From: JASTVH01 sp042862465
GTDB taxonomy: Bacteria; Pseudomonadota; Gammaproteobacteria; Pseudomonadales; Oleiphilaceae
Direction of reading: 5' to 3'
DNA length: 64,000 bases
NCBI GenBank assembly: GCA_042862465.1
Contig: JASTVH010000007.1
Span: forward strand, 186,001-250,000
Position 1 is the stretch's first letter. Each line of letters starts with the position of its first letter. This document shows, piece by piece, positions 46,043 to 54,856 of this stretch. The position numbers and the translations under genes were made by a program. Under the pieces are notes generated by a model that did no database searches, was not told the DNA's origin, and was given only the letters and a program-made list of their open reading frames with translations.

Positions 46043-47293
46043 CTATATGGTGGTGACGTGTTTCATGCCTCTGTAACAGGAAGCTGGCTGAGGCCGCGCA
46101 AACAGGAAGCCCTGCCCCATATCGACACCCAATTCCTGCAGGGTGCGCCTTTCGCCTTCGGTTTCCACGCCTTCGGCAAGCACCTGACAGCCGCGGCGAC
46201 GGGCGAATTCCACCAGGGCCATTAACAGCAACTGGCGCTGTTCATCGTTGTCGATATGACGGCTCAGGCTCATGTCGAGCTTGATGATGTCCGGTTTCAG
46301 TTTGAGCACGTGCCGGAAACTGGCGTAGCCGGCACCGGCGTCATCCACCGCCAGACGCATGCCTGCCGCCCTCAGGGGCTCCAGAGCCCTGGACAGCGTG
46401 TCGTAATCCTCCACCGCGGTATGCTCAGTCACCTCCAGCACGATACGGTGAGACGGAATGCGTGCCAGCAGTGGACGAGGATCAAAATTGACCACGACCT
46501 CCGGCGACAGGTTGATCGAAATAAAGCTGTCGGGGTCGAGGCTGTCCATGGCCTGGAGGGTTTTCTCGATCGCCCGCTCGGACAGGATTTCTTCCATGCC
46601 CACCCGCGCCGCGTGGGAAAACAGCACATCCGGCGGCCAATTGGCCTGCTCCACCCGACTCAATGCCTCAAAGCCCAGCATGCGCTGGCTGGAAAAGGAC
46701 ACAATGGGCTGAAAAAACGTGGAAAGCTGGTCCTGCTCGAGGATTGCGGTGATGTCCCGGCGCACCGAATGCCGCCCTTCCATGGTCTCCCAGTTCTCTT
46801 CCAGCAGCGCTGCCGTGACTTCTGCAAATACGGTCAGATAGGCGTGATCGGTGGCAGACAGGTTGGGTTTGGGCATACGGCTCAGGCAGCAGAAGGTGCC
46901 ATAGATGCCGCCGTCGGAGAGGACGATCGGCACACTGACAAAGCCACCAATGGGGAGCTTCCAAGTTATATCGAGTTCCCGGGCGGCTGGCCAGAAACGG
47001 GCATCGCGCATCCATCCTGGAAGCCGGCCAAGCACGACACGCTGACAATAGCTTTCATCCAGAGGATCACTGTCCCCCACCCGGATGGCTTTGACGCTTT
47101 CGTCGCTGTCCACGTACCGGAATACACGCAGCCCCTCCACGAACTGGGAGACAAAGGCCACTTCCATGCCGAGATACTCGCGGGTGGCCTTGAGGAGGTT
47201 GCGAATCAGGACATCAAAGGGTTCCTTCCCATTCAGTACCGTGGACAATTGCCTGGCGATGCCACTGACTCGGCTGCCGGTCGAATTCTGCAT
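46043..47293 (-). CDS. GAF-EAL domain c-di-GMP phosphodiesterase
   Basis: A 416-residue soluble signalling protein with an N-terminal GAF domain (about 20-165) and a C-terminal EAL domain. EAL motifs are FEALSR, INLSPE, LEVTE, IKLDMSL and AEGVET. The loop usually DDFGxG reads DDAGAGYAS, a variant that keeps both metal-binding Asp residues, so activity remains possible. It likely lowers c-di-GMP in response to a small ligand or redox cue. ATG 47293 was chosen with GGGAGGG upstream. It is convergent with nothing close and lies near the other phosphodiesterase gene at 40536. Confidence 0.9.
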   Translation of the reverse strand: MQNSTGSRVSGIARQLSTVLNGKEPFDVLIRNLLKATREYLGMEVAFVSQFVEGLRVFRYVDSDESVKAIRVGDSDPLDESYCQRVVLGRLPGWMRDARFWPAARELDITWKLPIGGFVSVPIVLSDGGIYGTFCCLSRMPKPNLSATDHAYLTVFAEVTAALLEENWETMEGRHSVRRDITAILEQDQLSTFFQPIVSFSSQRMLGFEALSRVEQANWPPDVLFSHAARVGMEEILSERAIEKTLQAMDSLDPDSFISINLSPEVVVNFDPRPLLARIPSHRIVLEVTEHTAVEDYDTLSRALEPLRAAGMRLAVDDAGAGYASFRHVLKLKPDIIKLDMSLSRHIDNDEQRQLLLMALVEFARRRGCQVLAEGVETEGERRTLQELGVDMGQGFLFARPQPASCYRGMKHVTTI

Positions 47294-47425
47294 ATGGATT
47301 CCCTCCCACTCGCAGAGCACGCCTTATGTCGTGGGCGGGGCTATAAAATCCCTTCCCACCTGCATTAAATTCCTGTTTCTGTTGCAGTATGGCGCCTCAT
47401 TCGACCACGATCCATAACGAATGAG

Positions 47426-48352
47426 TTACGCGGAGTTAATTGAAACCAAAGGCGGTGCCTGCTGCTCCAGCCAGTCCAGCAACAGGGGCCAGACCTCCTC
47501 CTGCGCGGCCTTGTCCACGACCATTCCCACGTGGCTGTAATCCCGGGCATACCCCTGTTCCTTGCCAAGCAGCACGAACCGGTTCCCGCCTTTGGGCAGC
47601 ATGCGGTAGAGGTACTCGCAGCCCTCGGCCGGATCGGTTTTATCGCCTGCACTTGCGATCACGAGGCACGGACAGGTGATCCGGGAAAAACCCTGCCAGT
47701 AGGACGAGCCGTCCTGGGCCTGCCACTGCCCGCCCAGTTTCTTCCAGTTCATCACTTCTTCAATGGTCTTGGGCGCTTCATTCTCCGGGCCCAGGCCCAA
47801 TGTTTTTGCGGGGAAACGCCCCAGCATCCGGGTCACGCGGGTAACGGCCCAGGGTACCAGCGGCACCTTGAGATAGCGGTCCCCCTGGGTGATCTGACTC
47901 CCCAGGGTGGCCACCGACAGCACCCGGTGCAGGGGCAGCCAGCCCTTGGCCAGGGCGCCGTAGAGAAACAGCCCGCCAAAGGAATGGCCGATCCAGTGCG
48001 CCGCCTGGCCGGTCTGCTCGCTGACGTAATCGGCAAAGGCGGGAATGTCGAAGCGGATCTGCTGTTCGGCGGAGAAGTTCTGCAGACTGGCGCCCTTGGT
48101 CGAAAGGCCATGTCCCCGGAATTCGGGAATCCAGACATCGAAGCCCTGGCGGGAAAGATAGGCGGCCAGTCCCTTGCCTTTCGGGGACAGCCAGAAATGC
48201 CGGTTGCTGTAACTGCCATGCAGAAGAATAACCGGAGTACCGCCGGCGTTGCCCTGCACATGGGTGATCGCCAGGTCTGCGCCCCAGCGCCCCTCTGCAA
48301 GGTGATGCTCGACCGGCACGTCTCCATAGGTTGCTTTGTTGTTATCGGTCAT
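47426..48352 (-). CDS. alpha/beta hydrolase
   Basis: A 308-residue cytoplasmic alpha/beta-hydrolase. The oxyanion motif is LLHGSYSNRHFW near residue 45 and the nucleophile elbow is GHSFGG near residue 123. DKTDPAEG (acid) and a late SHVGM (His) complete the likely triad. It may cleave a carboxylic ester or depolymerise a storage polymer; I cannot tell. AAAAGGA precedes the ATG. It stands alone, with about 130 bases to its neighbour on one side and 200 on the other. Confidence 0.88.
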   Translation of the reverse strand: MTDNNKATYGDVPVEHHLAEGRWGADLAITHVQGNAGGTPVILLHGSYSNRHFWLSPKGKGLAAYLSRQGFDVWIPEFRGHGLSTKGASLQNFSAEQQIRFDIPAFADYVSEQTGQAAHWIGHSFGGLFLYGALAKGWLPLHRVLSVATLGSQITQGDRYLKVPLVPWAVTRVTRMLGRFPAKTLGLGPENEAPKTIEEVMNWKKLGGQWQAQDGSSYWQGFSRITCPCLVIASAGDKTDPAEGCEYLYRMLPKGGNRFVLLGKEQGYARDYSHVGMVVDKAAQEEVWPLLLDWLEQQAPPLVSINSA

Positions 48353-48560
48353 GAAGGGTCCTTTTCGTTGCCAACGTTAGGGCAGCGCTCTGTATGTCAG
48401 CAGGACACAGGCATCCGTCGGCGCTCCCTGCCCGGCAAGCCACCGGGTCGCGCCCGAATCATACACAACCGGACCCCGCAAGGCAGCCCAGCTTGGCGAA
48501 TATCAAGGCAGAGCGGGCTTCGACGAGCAACAATTAAAGTGAAGGAAAGAGGTATGAGCC

Positions 48561-48755
48561 ATGAACAACACAGCCACCAACACCGTGATCGATCCGCCCG
48601 TATCCGCCAGGGCTGCCCGCTTCGGGTGCCTGCTACTGGCAACTTGGCTGCTGACCATGTCCGCCGTCGCCGTGGGCCACCACAACGGCAGCCTCGACGA
48701 TGTCCGCGCCTGGCTGGGCACACCGCAACCGGGCATGCTCTACGCGGAGAAGTAA
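48561..48755 (+). CDS. small single-pass membrane protein, unknown
   Basis: A 64-residue protein with a polar N-terminus, one hydrophobic segment (about residues 22-39) and a short tail ending PQPGMLYAEK. AGAGG lies 8 bases before the ATG at good spacing, which supports translation. No family recognised. It is convergent with the hypothetical gene at 48769. It is too short for a confident call. Confidence 0.5.
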   Translation: MNNTATNTVIDPPVSARAARFGCLLLATWLLTMSAVAVGHHNGSLDDVRAWLGTPQPGMLYAEK

Positions 48756-48768
48756 TGCCCCACCGGCG

Positions 48769-49803
48769 CTACTTTTCCTGCGCCAGGATCTTACTGACGG
48801 CCGCGGAGTGATAGAAGGGTTTCAGGCGTCGGCGCAGCAGGGCTTCCAGATAGCCTTCCTCCCGCAGCAAGTCCACAAGCGGTAGCGCCAGGGCCTCGAT
48901 CTCGCCGTGGATGAGCGCCCGATCTATCCCCAGGTCCGTCAACAGCATGGTCAGCGGTTCATCCCCATACTGTTCGAACACGTGCTCCACCACAGCCCGG
49001 CAACAGGCCTGGAAATACGCAGTCTGGCGGAACTTGAGCCAGAATTCGTACCCGAGCACCACGAACTCCTGCAACTGGGTATCTCCCATTCCGTCGCGCA
49101 GTTCGGCCACCGTCCGGTTCTCCACCGAGACCCAGGCGGCCATGACGGTGTCGTGCATTTCCTCGTCATCCAGCGCCTTGAGCAGGAAATCTTCACTACG
49201 CTGAATCAGCCCGGGCAGGCTCTTGTTCAGCCAGGCCTTGATGTTCTTTTCAAAGGTCTCGTCCAGCCCCGGCACCGCCTTGTTGGCCCAGCGCTTGCCC
49301 AGCTTCATGGCCGAGCCGACCCCCGGCACTTTCTTGGCAAAGTAGTTATCCTCGTAGAGGTAGTTGACCAGCCCGTGATAGACCAGGCTTGAGACCAGTT
49401 CCTGATAGACCGGATGGGAGATTACCTCGGAAATCACCCGTTCGCGCTGGTGCCGCAGCTCCAGTGCCTCCTCCACGAACCCCGCCATCTGCTCGCGACT
49501 GAGGATGTCCTTGAGCGGAGTCTGCGACTGTACCGGTGCGTTGATCACCCGTGTGGCTGACGCCGCCGCCAGTTCGGGAATACCGGCGCCCAGTTCCATG
49601 TTCATGACGATCCGTTCGATAACCCCCATTACCTGCTCCACGGAACTGGCCCGATTGAGGGTCACCCGCTCGCCCAATGCCAGCAGCTCGTCGGCTTCCT
49701 GCTCCAGGAACTTGCGTAACTTGGCGCCCTTGAGGGCGGCCAGTTCGTGCTTGACGTGTTGTTCCAGCAGTTGATCGGCAATGCTGTTGGAAGGCTGCGC
49801 CAT
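48769..49803 (-). CDS. hypothetical protein, helical
   Basis: A 344-residue soluble, mostly helical protein I do not recognise. It is Leu/Glu/Ala-rich with no signal peptide or clear membrane span; segments such as SSLVYHGLVNYLYEDNYF and KFRQTAYFQACCRAVVEHVF are hydrophobic and could associate with membrane or lipid granules. The clean GGAGTG ribosome site, full-length open frame and homogenous codon use support a real gene. It stands alone. Confidence 0.8.
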   Translation of the reverse strand: MAQPSNSIADQLLEQHVKHELAALKGAKLRKFLEQEADELLALGERVTLNRASSVEQVMGVIERIVMNMELGAGIPELAAASATRVINAPVQSQTPLKDILSREQMAGFVEEALELRHQRERVISEVISHPVYQELVSSLVYHGLVNYLYEDNYFAKKVPGVGSAMKLGKRWANKAVPGLDETFEKNIKAWLNKSLPGLIQRSEDFLLKALDDEEMHDTVMAAWVSVENRTVAELRDGMGDTQLQEFVVLGYEFWLKFRQTAYFQACCRAVVEHVFEQYGDEPLTMLLTDLGIDRALIHGEIEALALPLVDLLREEGYLEALLRRRLKPFYHSAAVSKILAQEK

Positions 49804-49952
49804 AGGGTCTCACTCCACCAAAGAATCAGACAGGCAGGCTAACACGATGGAAAGAAGATATGCTTGTCTTATGGGGCAGCGATGACACATTGGCAGACGC
49901 TGAAGCCCGCTAAAGGGCGAAAGGCGCATAGTTGGGGGGGGGCACCATCGGC

Positions 49953-50741
49953 ATGGCACTCGGTTTACGCGCTGCGTTTTTCCGGCGCTGGTATCAAAAG
50001 GTTCTGGCCTTGTTGCTGGCCTGCCTGATCATTCCTGCCTTTGCCGACTGCGAACTGTCGGTTACCTGGGAGCCCTGGCCGCCCTACCAGTACGAACACG
50101 AGGGACAGGTCACGGGGCTCGATGTCGAACTGGTCAAGGCCATGGGAGAGGCCGCCGACTGCCACATCCGCTTTATCAAACTCCCCTGGGCGCGCGCACT
50201 CGATGAACTCAAACGGGGCATCCTCGATGTCGCTCCGGGAGGCTCAAAAACTACCGAGCGTGAAACCTATGCCCGCTTTTCGGCTCCATACCGAGAAGAG
50301 GCCATGGTGCTGTTCGTTCCCGGGGACACCGTGGCCACTCTTGCTGTCGACAGCATCAATGAGCTGATGGCGCAGGATTTTCGTCTCGGCGTGACCCGTG
50401 ATTACTTCTACGGCAAGGACTTCGAGAAGCTTCAGCAGGATCCGCAAATCAACCGGCGGATTTCCTCGGTGGCCACCACCCGGCAGAACTTCCAGAAACT
50501 GATGGTGGGACGGATCGACGGTCTGCTCGCGGATCGCTTCGTGGGCACCTATCTGATCCGGCAACTGGGGCTTGAGGGAAAAGTGGAGGCCTATCCGCTG
50601 GTCGTGCACCGCAATAACATCTTCCTGATGTTCAGCAAGGCGTCCGTTGATGAAGCGGTGGTAGAGCGAATAAACGCGGCGTTGGCCACCATCCGGAGCA
50701 ACGGGACCTATCAGCGGATTCTGGACGATTACGCGGAGTAA
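49953..50741 (+). CDS. periplasmic amino-acid-type substrate-binding protein
   Basis: A 262-residue solute-binding protein of the bacterial extracellular family 3. A signal peptide with cleavage near AFA (residue 31) precedes WEPWPPYQYEHEGQVTGLDVELVKAM, the ligand-pocket start, then SKTTERETYARFSAPYREEAM and the end YQRILDDYAE. No permease or ATPase is adjacent, so this is an orphan binding protein that could serve a sensor or a distant transporter. ATG 49953 was chosen over a TTG at 49932. Confidence 0.88.
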   Translation: MALGLRAAFFRRWYQKVLALLLACLIIPAFADCELSVTWEPWPPYQYEHEGQVTGLDVELVKAMGEAADCHIRFIKLPWARALDELKRGILDVAPGGSKTTERETYARFSAPYREEAMVLFVPGDTVATLAVDSINELMAQDFRLGVTRDYFYGKDFEKLQQDPQINRRISSVATTRQNFQKLMVGRIDGLLADRFVGTYLIRQLGLEGKVEAYPLVVHRNNIFLMFSKASVDEAVVERINAALATIRSNGTYQRILDDYAE

Positions 50742-50744
50742 AAA

Positions 50745-50771
50745 CGCGTCGGACGTCTGACGTCCGACGCG
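50745..50771. repeat. CGCGTCGGACGT hairpin
   Basis: CGCGTCGGACGT at 50745-50756 pairs perfectly with ACGTCCGACGCG at 50760-50771 around a CTG loop. It is 4 bases after the binding-protein stop and 11 before the SDR stop; no T-run. It belongs to the GACGTC short-repeat class. Confidence 0.75.
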
Positions 50772-50781
50772 CAAGTGCCGC

Positions 50782-51552
50782 CTACTTCGGCTGCATGCGA
50801 ATACCACCGTCCACGCGGATGGTTTCGCCGTTGAGGTAGTCGTTCTCCACAATGCACTGGGCGACGTGGGCGATTTCATCCGGCCGGCCCAGACGCTTGG
50901 GATTGAGGACACTGGCCGAGAGCGAGTCGATCGCCTCGTCCGGCAGCGATTCAAACATGGGCGTCTGGATCAGCCCCGGCGCAATCGTATTGACGCGAAT
51001 CCCCAGGGATGCCAGATCCCGCGCGATGGGCAGGGTCATTCCCACGACGCCGCCCTTGGACGCACTGTAGGCGGCCTGGCCGATCTGCCCCTCGTAGGCC
51101 GCCACGGAGGCGGTATTGATGATGACGCCGCGACTGCCATCCGCGGTAACCGGCTCGTTCTTGGCCATCTTAGCAGCCGCCAGACGCAGAACGTTGAAGG
51201 TGCCCACCAGGTTGATGTCGATCACCTTTTTGAACTCATCCAGAGGGAACGGCCCCTCCTTGCCCAGTGTTCGCTTGGCCATGCCCACGCCCGCGTAATT
51301 GCAGCAGATGTGGACCGCGCCGAATTCGGACATGGTATAGGCAACCGCCTTTTCCACCGAGGCTTCATCGGCCACGTTCACATTCTGGTAGCGAACGCTG
51401 TCCCCCAGCTCACTGGCCACTGCCTCGCCGCGCTGATCATTCATGTCGAAGATAACCACCCTGGCACCGTGCTGCACGAAGCGCCGCACGGTCGCTTCAC
51501 CAATCCCCGAGGCACCACCGGTGACAATGGCAATCTTGTTTTTGATATCCAC
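50782..51552 (-). CDS. short-chain dehydrogenase, 3-hydroxyacyl-CoA dehydrogenase-like
   Basis: A 256-residue SDR resembling type II 3-hydroxyacyl-CoA dehydrogenase (HSD10-like). The cofactor motif is VTGGASGIGEA (TGxxxGIG), followed by NYAG, and the catalytic YSASK with SVAAYE upstream. Likely role: NAD-dependent beta-oxidation or hydroxy-lipid oxidation. GTG 51552 was chosen because GGAGCC lies 8 bases before it; the ATG at 51588 has no ribosome site. Located between an SBP gene and a DUF481 gene with no evident operon. Confidence 0.9.
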   Translation of the reverse strand: MDIKNKIAIVTGGASGIGEATVRRFVQHGARVVIFDMNDQRGEAVASELGDSVRYQNVNVADEASVEKAVAYTMSEFGAVHICCNYAGVGMAKRTLGKEGPFPLDEFKKVIDINLVGTFNVLRLAAAKMAKNEPVTADGSRGVIINTASVAAYEGQIGQAAYSASKGGVVGMTLPIARDLASLGIRVNTIAPGLIQTPMFESLPDEAIDSLSASVLNPKRLGRPDEIAHVAQCIVENDYLNGETIRVDGGIRMQPK

Positions 51553-51686
51553 GTTTCTGGCTCCGTTACTCGTTGATGAATTCGACATTGCGCGATCGGG
51601 CCGACCGCGAATGGCATAAAATGAATCTGGAATCAGTTCTTGCGCGATAGATTGCGCTTCCCGCTCTGGATATTCAAGTATCCGCC

Positions 51687-52445
51687 TCAGAATTGATACA
51701 GCACTGTCAGCGAGGTCAGCGTATCCGTATTCTTGGTGTCCTTGGGGACATTGCTGTCGTGCTCAATACTGTAGCTTACTTTAAGCGCCAGACTGTCGTT
51801 GAGATTGGCCTTGAGGGACGATTCCGACTCCGTGACGGTCTCGTAGTTGTCCAGGGTCAGTTCGGTACTGGTTTCCTGCTCGAATGAGGCATTCTCGGAG
51901 ATGGGATATTCCAGACTGGCGGCGAGGCGGGCTATCGGCTCCTCCTCGTCGATATCGTTGTCCGGATCGGGTTCCTTAAGCTGCCGCACGCGATAACCCA
52001 GACCCGCGGAAAGATCGAGAAAGCGCTCCCCCTGCTGCCAGAACCGCCAGCCGTAACCACCAATCACGGAGGCCTGGTAGTCGAAGCCACTGAAACGATC
52101 GTCCTGATAGTGCCAGCGGGCATACACGTAATCGGTATCCGTCAGCTTGTAATCCACCTGGCTGGCCGCCGAATAGTTTTCCGCCGTGGTGCGCTTGGCG
52201 TTTTCGGTATAGCGACTCTCCAGCAGAATACGGTGGCGCCAGGCGGCCAGTTCCTGGGTCAGGTCCACTTCGCCGACAAAGGTGGTTTCGTTGGTATTCC
52301 CGGAAGAGATCAGCAATCCCAGCTCGACGTCACCTTCCCAGACCGAGAGCATGGGTCCACCCAGGCCCCAGTCCTCGGAAATGGGCGGGGGATCACCCCA
52401 GACGAGGGCGGGCAGCAAGACACTGAGGTAGCACAGCCTGCGCAC
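51687..52445 (-). CDS. DUF481 outer-membrane beta-barrel protein (YdiY-like)
   Basis: A 252-residue outer-membrane protein of the DUF481 family. A signal peptide (LCYLSVLLPALVWG) precedes a barrel of alternating aromatic strands that begins GDVELGLLISSGNTNETTF and ends in a C-terminal Phe (SLTVLYQF), the usual outer-membrane targeting signal. Function unknown; family members respond to salt. Translation starts at GTG 52443-52445 with AGAGGA upstream. It is divergent from the SulP transporter gene. Confidence 0.9.
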   Translation of the reverse strand: MRRLCYLSVLLPALVWGDPPPISEDWGLGGPMLSVWEGDVELGLLISSGNTNETTFVGEVDLTQELAAWRHRILLESRYTENAKRTTAENYSAASQVDYKLTDTDYVYARWHYQDDRFSGFDYQASVIGGYGWRFWQQGERFLDLSAGLGYRVRQLKEPDPDNDIDEEEPIARLAASLEYPISENASFEQETSTELTLDNYETVTESESSLKANLNDSLALKVSYSIEHDSNVPKDTKNTDTLTSLTVLYQF

Positions 52446-52570
52446 ACGAAATCCTCTGGTTGAAAAACCGATAAAGTAAGCCCCGGAATGATCCCAGATT
52501 GTTGGGGCGGAACGTCAAATGAAGAAGCTGAAACCTGTTAGAATGCGGCCGTTCCATTAGGAGGCTAACG

Positions 52571-54277
52571 ATGACCGAACACCAGCAGTCCGACCAATTG
52601 CGATTCGCTTTCCTTGACGTCCTTCGACAGGGATACAGCCGCCAGCAGTTCCGGGGCGACCTCATGGCGGGTATCACCGTAGGCATTGTCGCCGTGCCGC
52701 TGTGCATGGCCCTGGCCATCGCCAGTGGGGTGCCGCCGCAGCACGGGCTGTACACGTCGATCATCACCGGGGTCGTGATTGCGCTGTTCGGCGGGTCCCG
52801 CATCAACATTTCCGGCCCCACCGCCGCCTTTGTGGTGCTGTTGCTGCCGATCGTGCATGAATACGGGGTCGGCGGACTCATGATCGCCACCATGATGGCC
52901 GGGCTGATCTTGCTGGTCATGGGCCTGGCGCGGATGGGGCGACTGATCCAGTACATTCCCTATCCCGTTTTTACCGGCTTCACCGCCGGCATCGGCGTGG
53001 TCATCGCGACCCTGCAGATCAAGGATTTCCTGGGCCTCACGGTGACGGGCACCTCGGATCATTTCATCGAAAAAGCCGCACTGGTCTTCCAGGCCGTGCC
53101 CACGGTGCAGTGGAACGATGCCCTGATCGGCATCGTCACCCTGGCCATCCTGATCGGCTGGAACCGCCTGAAAACCGCCGTGCCCGGCCATCTGGTCGCC
53201 CTGATCGCCGGGTCACTGCTGGCCCTGGTGCTGCAGGCCACGGTCCCCGGTTTCGACGTGGCCACCATCGGCAGCAAGTTCCAGTACACCATCGACGGCC
53301 AGACCGGCCAGGGCATTCCGGCCGTGGCGCCCACTTTTGCCCTGCCCTGGCACTGGCTGGGCGAAGACCAGACACTGTCCTGGTCGCTGATTCAGGCCCT
53401 GATCGGGCCGGCCTTCGCCATCGCCATGCTGGGGGCCATCGAGTCCCTGCTGTGCGCCGTGGTTGCCGACGGCCTGGCCGGCATGCGCCACAACCCCAAC
53501 GGCGAGCTGGTGGGCCAGGGCCTGGGCAACCTGATTGCGCCCCTGTTCGGCGGCATCACCGCCACCGCGGCCATTGCCCGTACCGCCACCAACGTTCGCT
53601 CCGGCGGCACCACCCCGGTCGCCAGCCTGATTCACGCCGGTGTGGTGCTGCTGGCGGTGATCGCCCTGGCCGACTACATGTCCGCCATTCCCATGGCCTC
53701 CCTGGCCGCACTGCTGCTGGTGGTGGCCTGGAACATGAGCGAAGCCAAACACTTCGTCCACATCGTCAAGGTGGCGCCGCGCAGCGATGTCGCCGTCCTG
53801 CTGACCTGTTTCAGTCTGACGGTGCTGATGGACATGGTGGTTGCCGTAGGCGTGGGGGTGGTGATGGCGGCCCTGCTGTTCATGCGCCGTATGGTGGAAC
53901 TCACGGAAGTGGAGCTGATTGGCTCCGAAGAGCACGCCGCGCTCGAAGGCCTGCCTCCGCATACCGTCGCCTACGGGATCAGCGGCCCGATGTTCTTCGG
54001 GGCGGCGGAGAAGGCCATCAGCGTGCTGCACCGCTACCGCAAGGATGTGAAGAATGTGATCATCGACATGCAGGACGTGCCGATGATGGACATGACCGCC
54101 CTGGTCGCGTTCGAAACCGCCCTGGACACGCTCAGGGCGGATGGCAAGCGGATCATCCTCTGCCGGGCCGTCCCCCGCCTGGTCAGCAAGCTGCAGCGGG
54201 CCGGCGTCGAGGAAGTGCCGGGAAAGCTGGATTACTGCGATACCCTGGAATGCGCCCGACGCAAGCTCGCCGAATAA
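52571..54277 (+). CDS. dauA: SulP family anion/dicarboxylate transporter with STAS domain
   Basis: A 568-residue SLC26/SulP secondary transporter. It has an N-terminal membrane domain with about 12-14 helices, the family motif AVPLCMALAIASG...GLYTSIITG near residues 40-65, GGITATAAIARTATNVRSG near 335, and a C-terminal STAS domain from about 440 (AYGISGPMFFGAAEK). It is close in plan to the E. coli DauA C4-dicarboxylate carrier, though sulfate or bicarbonate remain possible. AGGAGG lies 6 bases before the ATG. A strong hairpin follows it. Confidence 0.85.
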   Translation: MTEHQQSDQLRFAFLDVLRQGYSRQQFRGDLMAGITVGIVAVPLCMALAIASGVPPQHGLYTSIITGVVIALFGGSRINISGPTAAFVVLLLPIVHEYGVGGLMIATMMAGLILLVMGLARMGRLIQYIPYPVFTGFTAGIGVVIATLQIKDFLGLTVTGTSDHFIEKAALVFQAVPTVQWNDALIGIVTLAILIGWNRLKTAVPGHLVALIAGSLLALVLQATVPGFDVATIGSKFQYTIDGQTGQGIPAVAPTFALPWHWLGEDQTLSWSLIQALIGPAFAIAMLGAIESLLCAVVADGLAGMRHNPNGELVGQGLGNLIAPLFGGITATAAIARTATNVRSGGTTPVASLIHAGVVLLAVIALADYMSAIPMASLAALLLVVAWNMSEAKHFVHIVKVAPRSDVAVLLTCFSLTVLMDMVVAVGVGVVMAALLFMRRMVELTEVELIGSEEHAALEGLPPHTVAYGISGPMFFGAAEKAISVLHRYRKDVKNVIIDMQDVPMMDMTALVAFETALDTLRADGKRIILCRAVPRLVSKLQRAGVEEVPGKLDYCDTLECARRKLAE

Positions 54278-54291
54278 CCGCTCCCGGCAAA

Positions 54292-54312
54292 GGGCCCGGT
54301 CACGCCGGGCCC
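54292..54312. terminator. bidirectional hairpin between convergent genes
   Basis: GGGCCCGG at 54292-54299 pairs with CCGGGCCC at 54305-54312 over a TCACG loop, between the SulP gene and the convergent MAPEG gene. There is no T-run, so termination strength is uncertain. Confidence 0.55.
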
Positions 54313-54316
54313 CGCC

Positions 54317-54703
54317 TCACGCCATCACGCCGTAAATCAACACCGCAACAACGGCCACGATTTCAGCCAGATAGGTCACCCCGGCCCCAACCCGACGGGC
54401 ATTGAATACCGACTGCAGCATGCCGTAAGCATGCACCAGCCGGAACGCGGTAAAGCCCAGCACCAGCGTCGCCAGCAGCGCGGCAGGGGCTTCGCTCAGT
54501 TGCAATGCCAGCACCGCCAGGCCAAACACCGTCGTGTGCTCCACGCCATTGCCATGGGCCCGAATGGCCTTCTTGACCGTTACGTTATCCCCCTCCCCAT
54601 GGGGCACCCGCTGGGTGATCCGCAGGCGGGAAACGTTCATGGCCAGAAGCGTGATCAGGAGCACGTTCAGACCGACAAACAGGTTGAACCAGAAAAATGG
54701 CAT
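54317..54703 (-). CDS. MAPEG family membrane protein
   Basis: A 128-residue protein with four predicted membrane helices and the MAPEG pattern RAHGNGVEHTTVFGLAVLAL (the usual RAHxNxxE motif) and FRLVHAYGM. Family members include microsomal glutathione transferases. Substrate unknown. ATG 54703 was chosen with AAAGGAAG upstream over a longer frame. It is convergent with the SulP gene across a hairpin. Confidence 0.9.
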   Translation of the reverse strand: MPFFWFNLFVGLNVLLITLLAMNVSRLRITQRVPHGEGDNVTVKKAIRAHGNGVEHTTVFGLAVLALQLSEAPAALLATLVLGFTAFRLVHAYGMLQSVFNARRVGAGVTYLAEIVAVVAVLIYGVMA

Positions 54704-54856
54704 GGGCTTCCTTTCCTTGAATGGTCCCTCACTGCGCCCCGCCCGATGGACCACGGGCGCCCTCTTGATCGCAATGTAATGGGTCCGGCGAAGGTCCACC
54801 AGCCTCATGTGGCCGGCAGTACCTCCTGGGGGCAGATCACCAAAGGGTGACGCCCG

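Noticed and set aside
47531..48811. Long plus-strand open frame across the alpha/beta hydrolase
   Set aside because: Antisense to a gene with a clear GHSFGG elbow and crosses the small membrane-protein gene; no motif.
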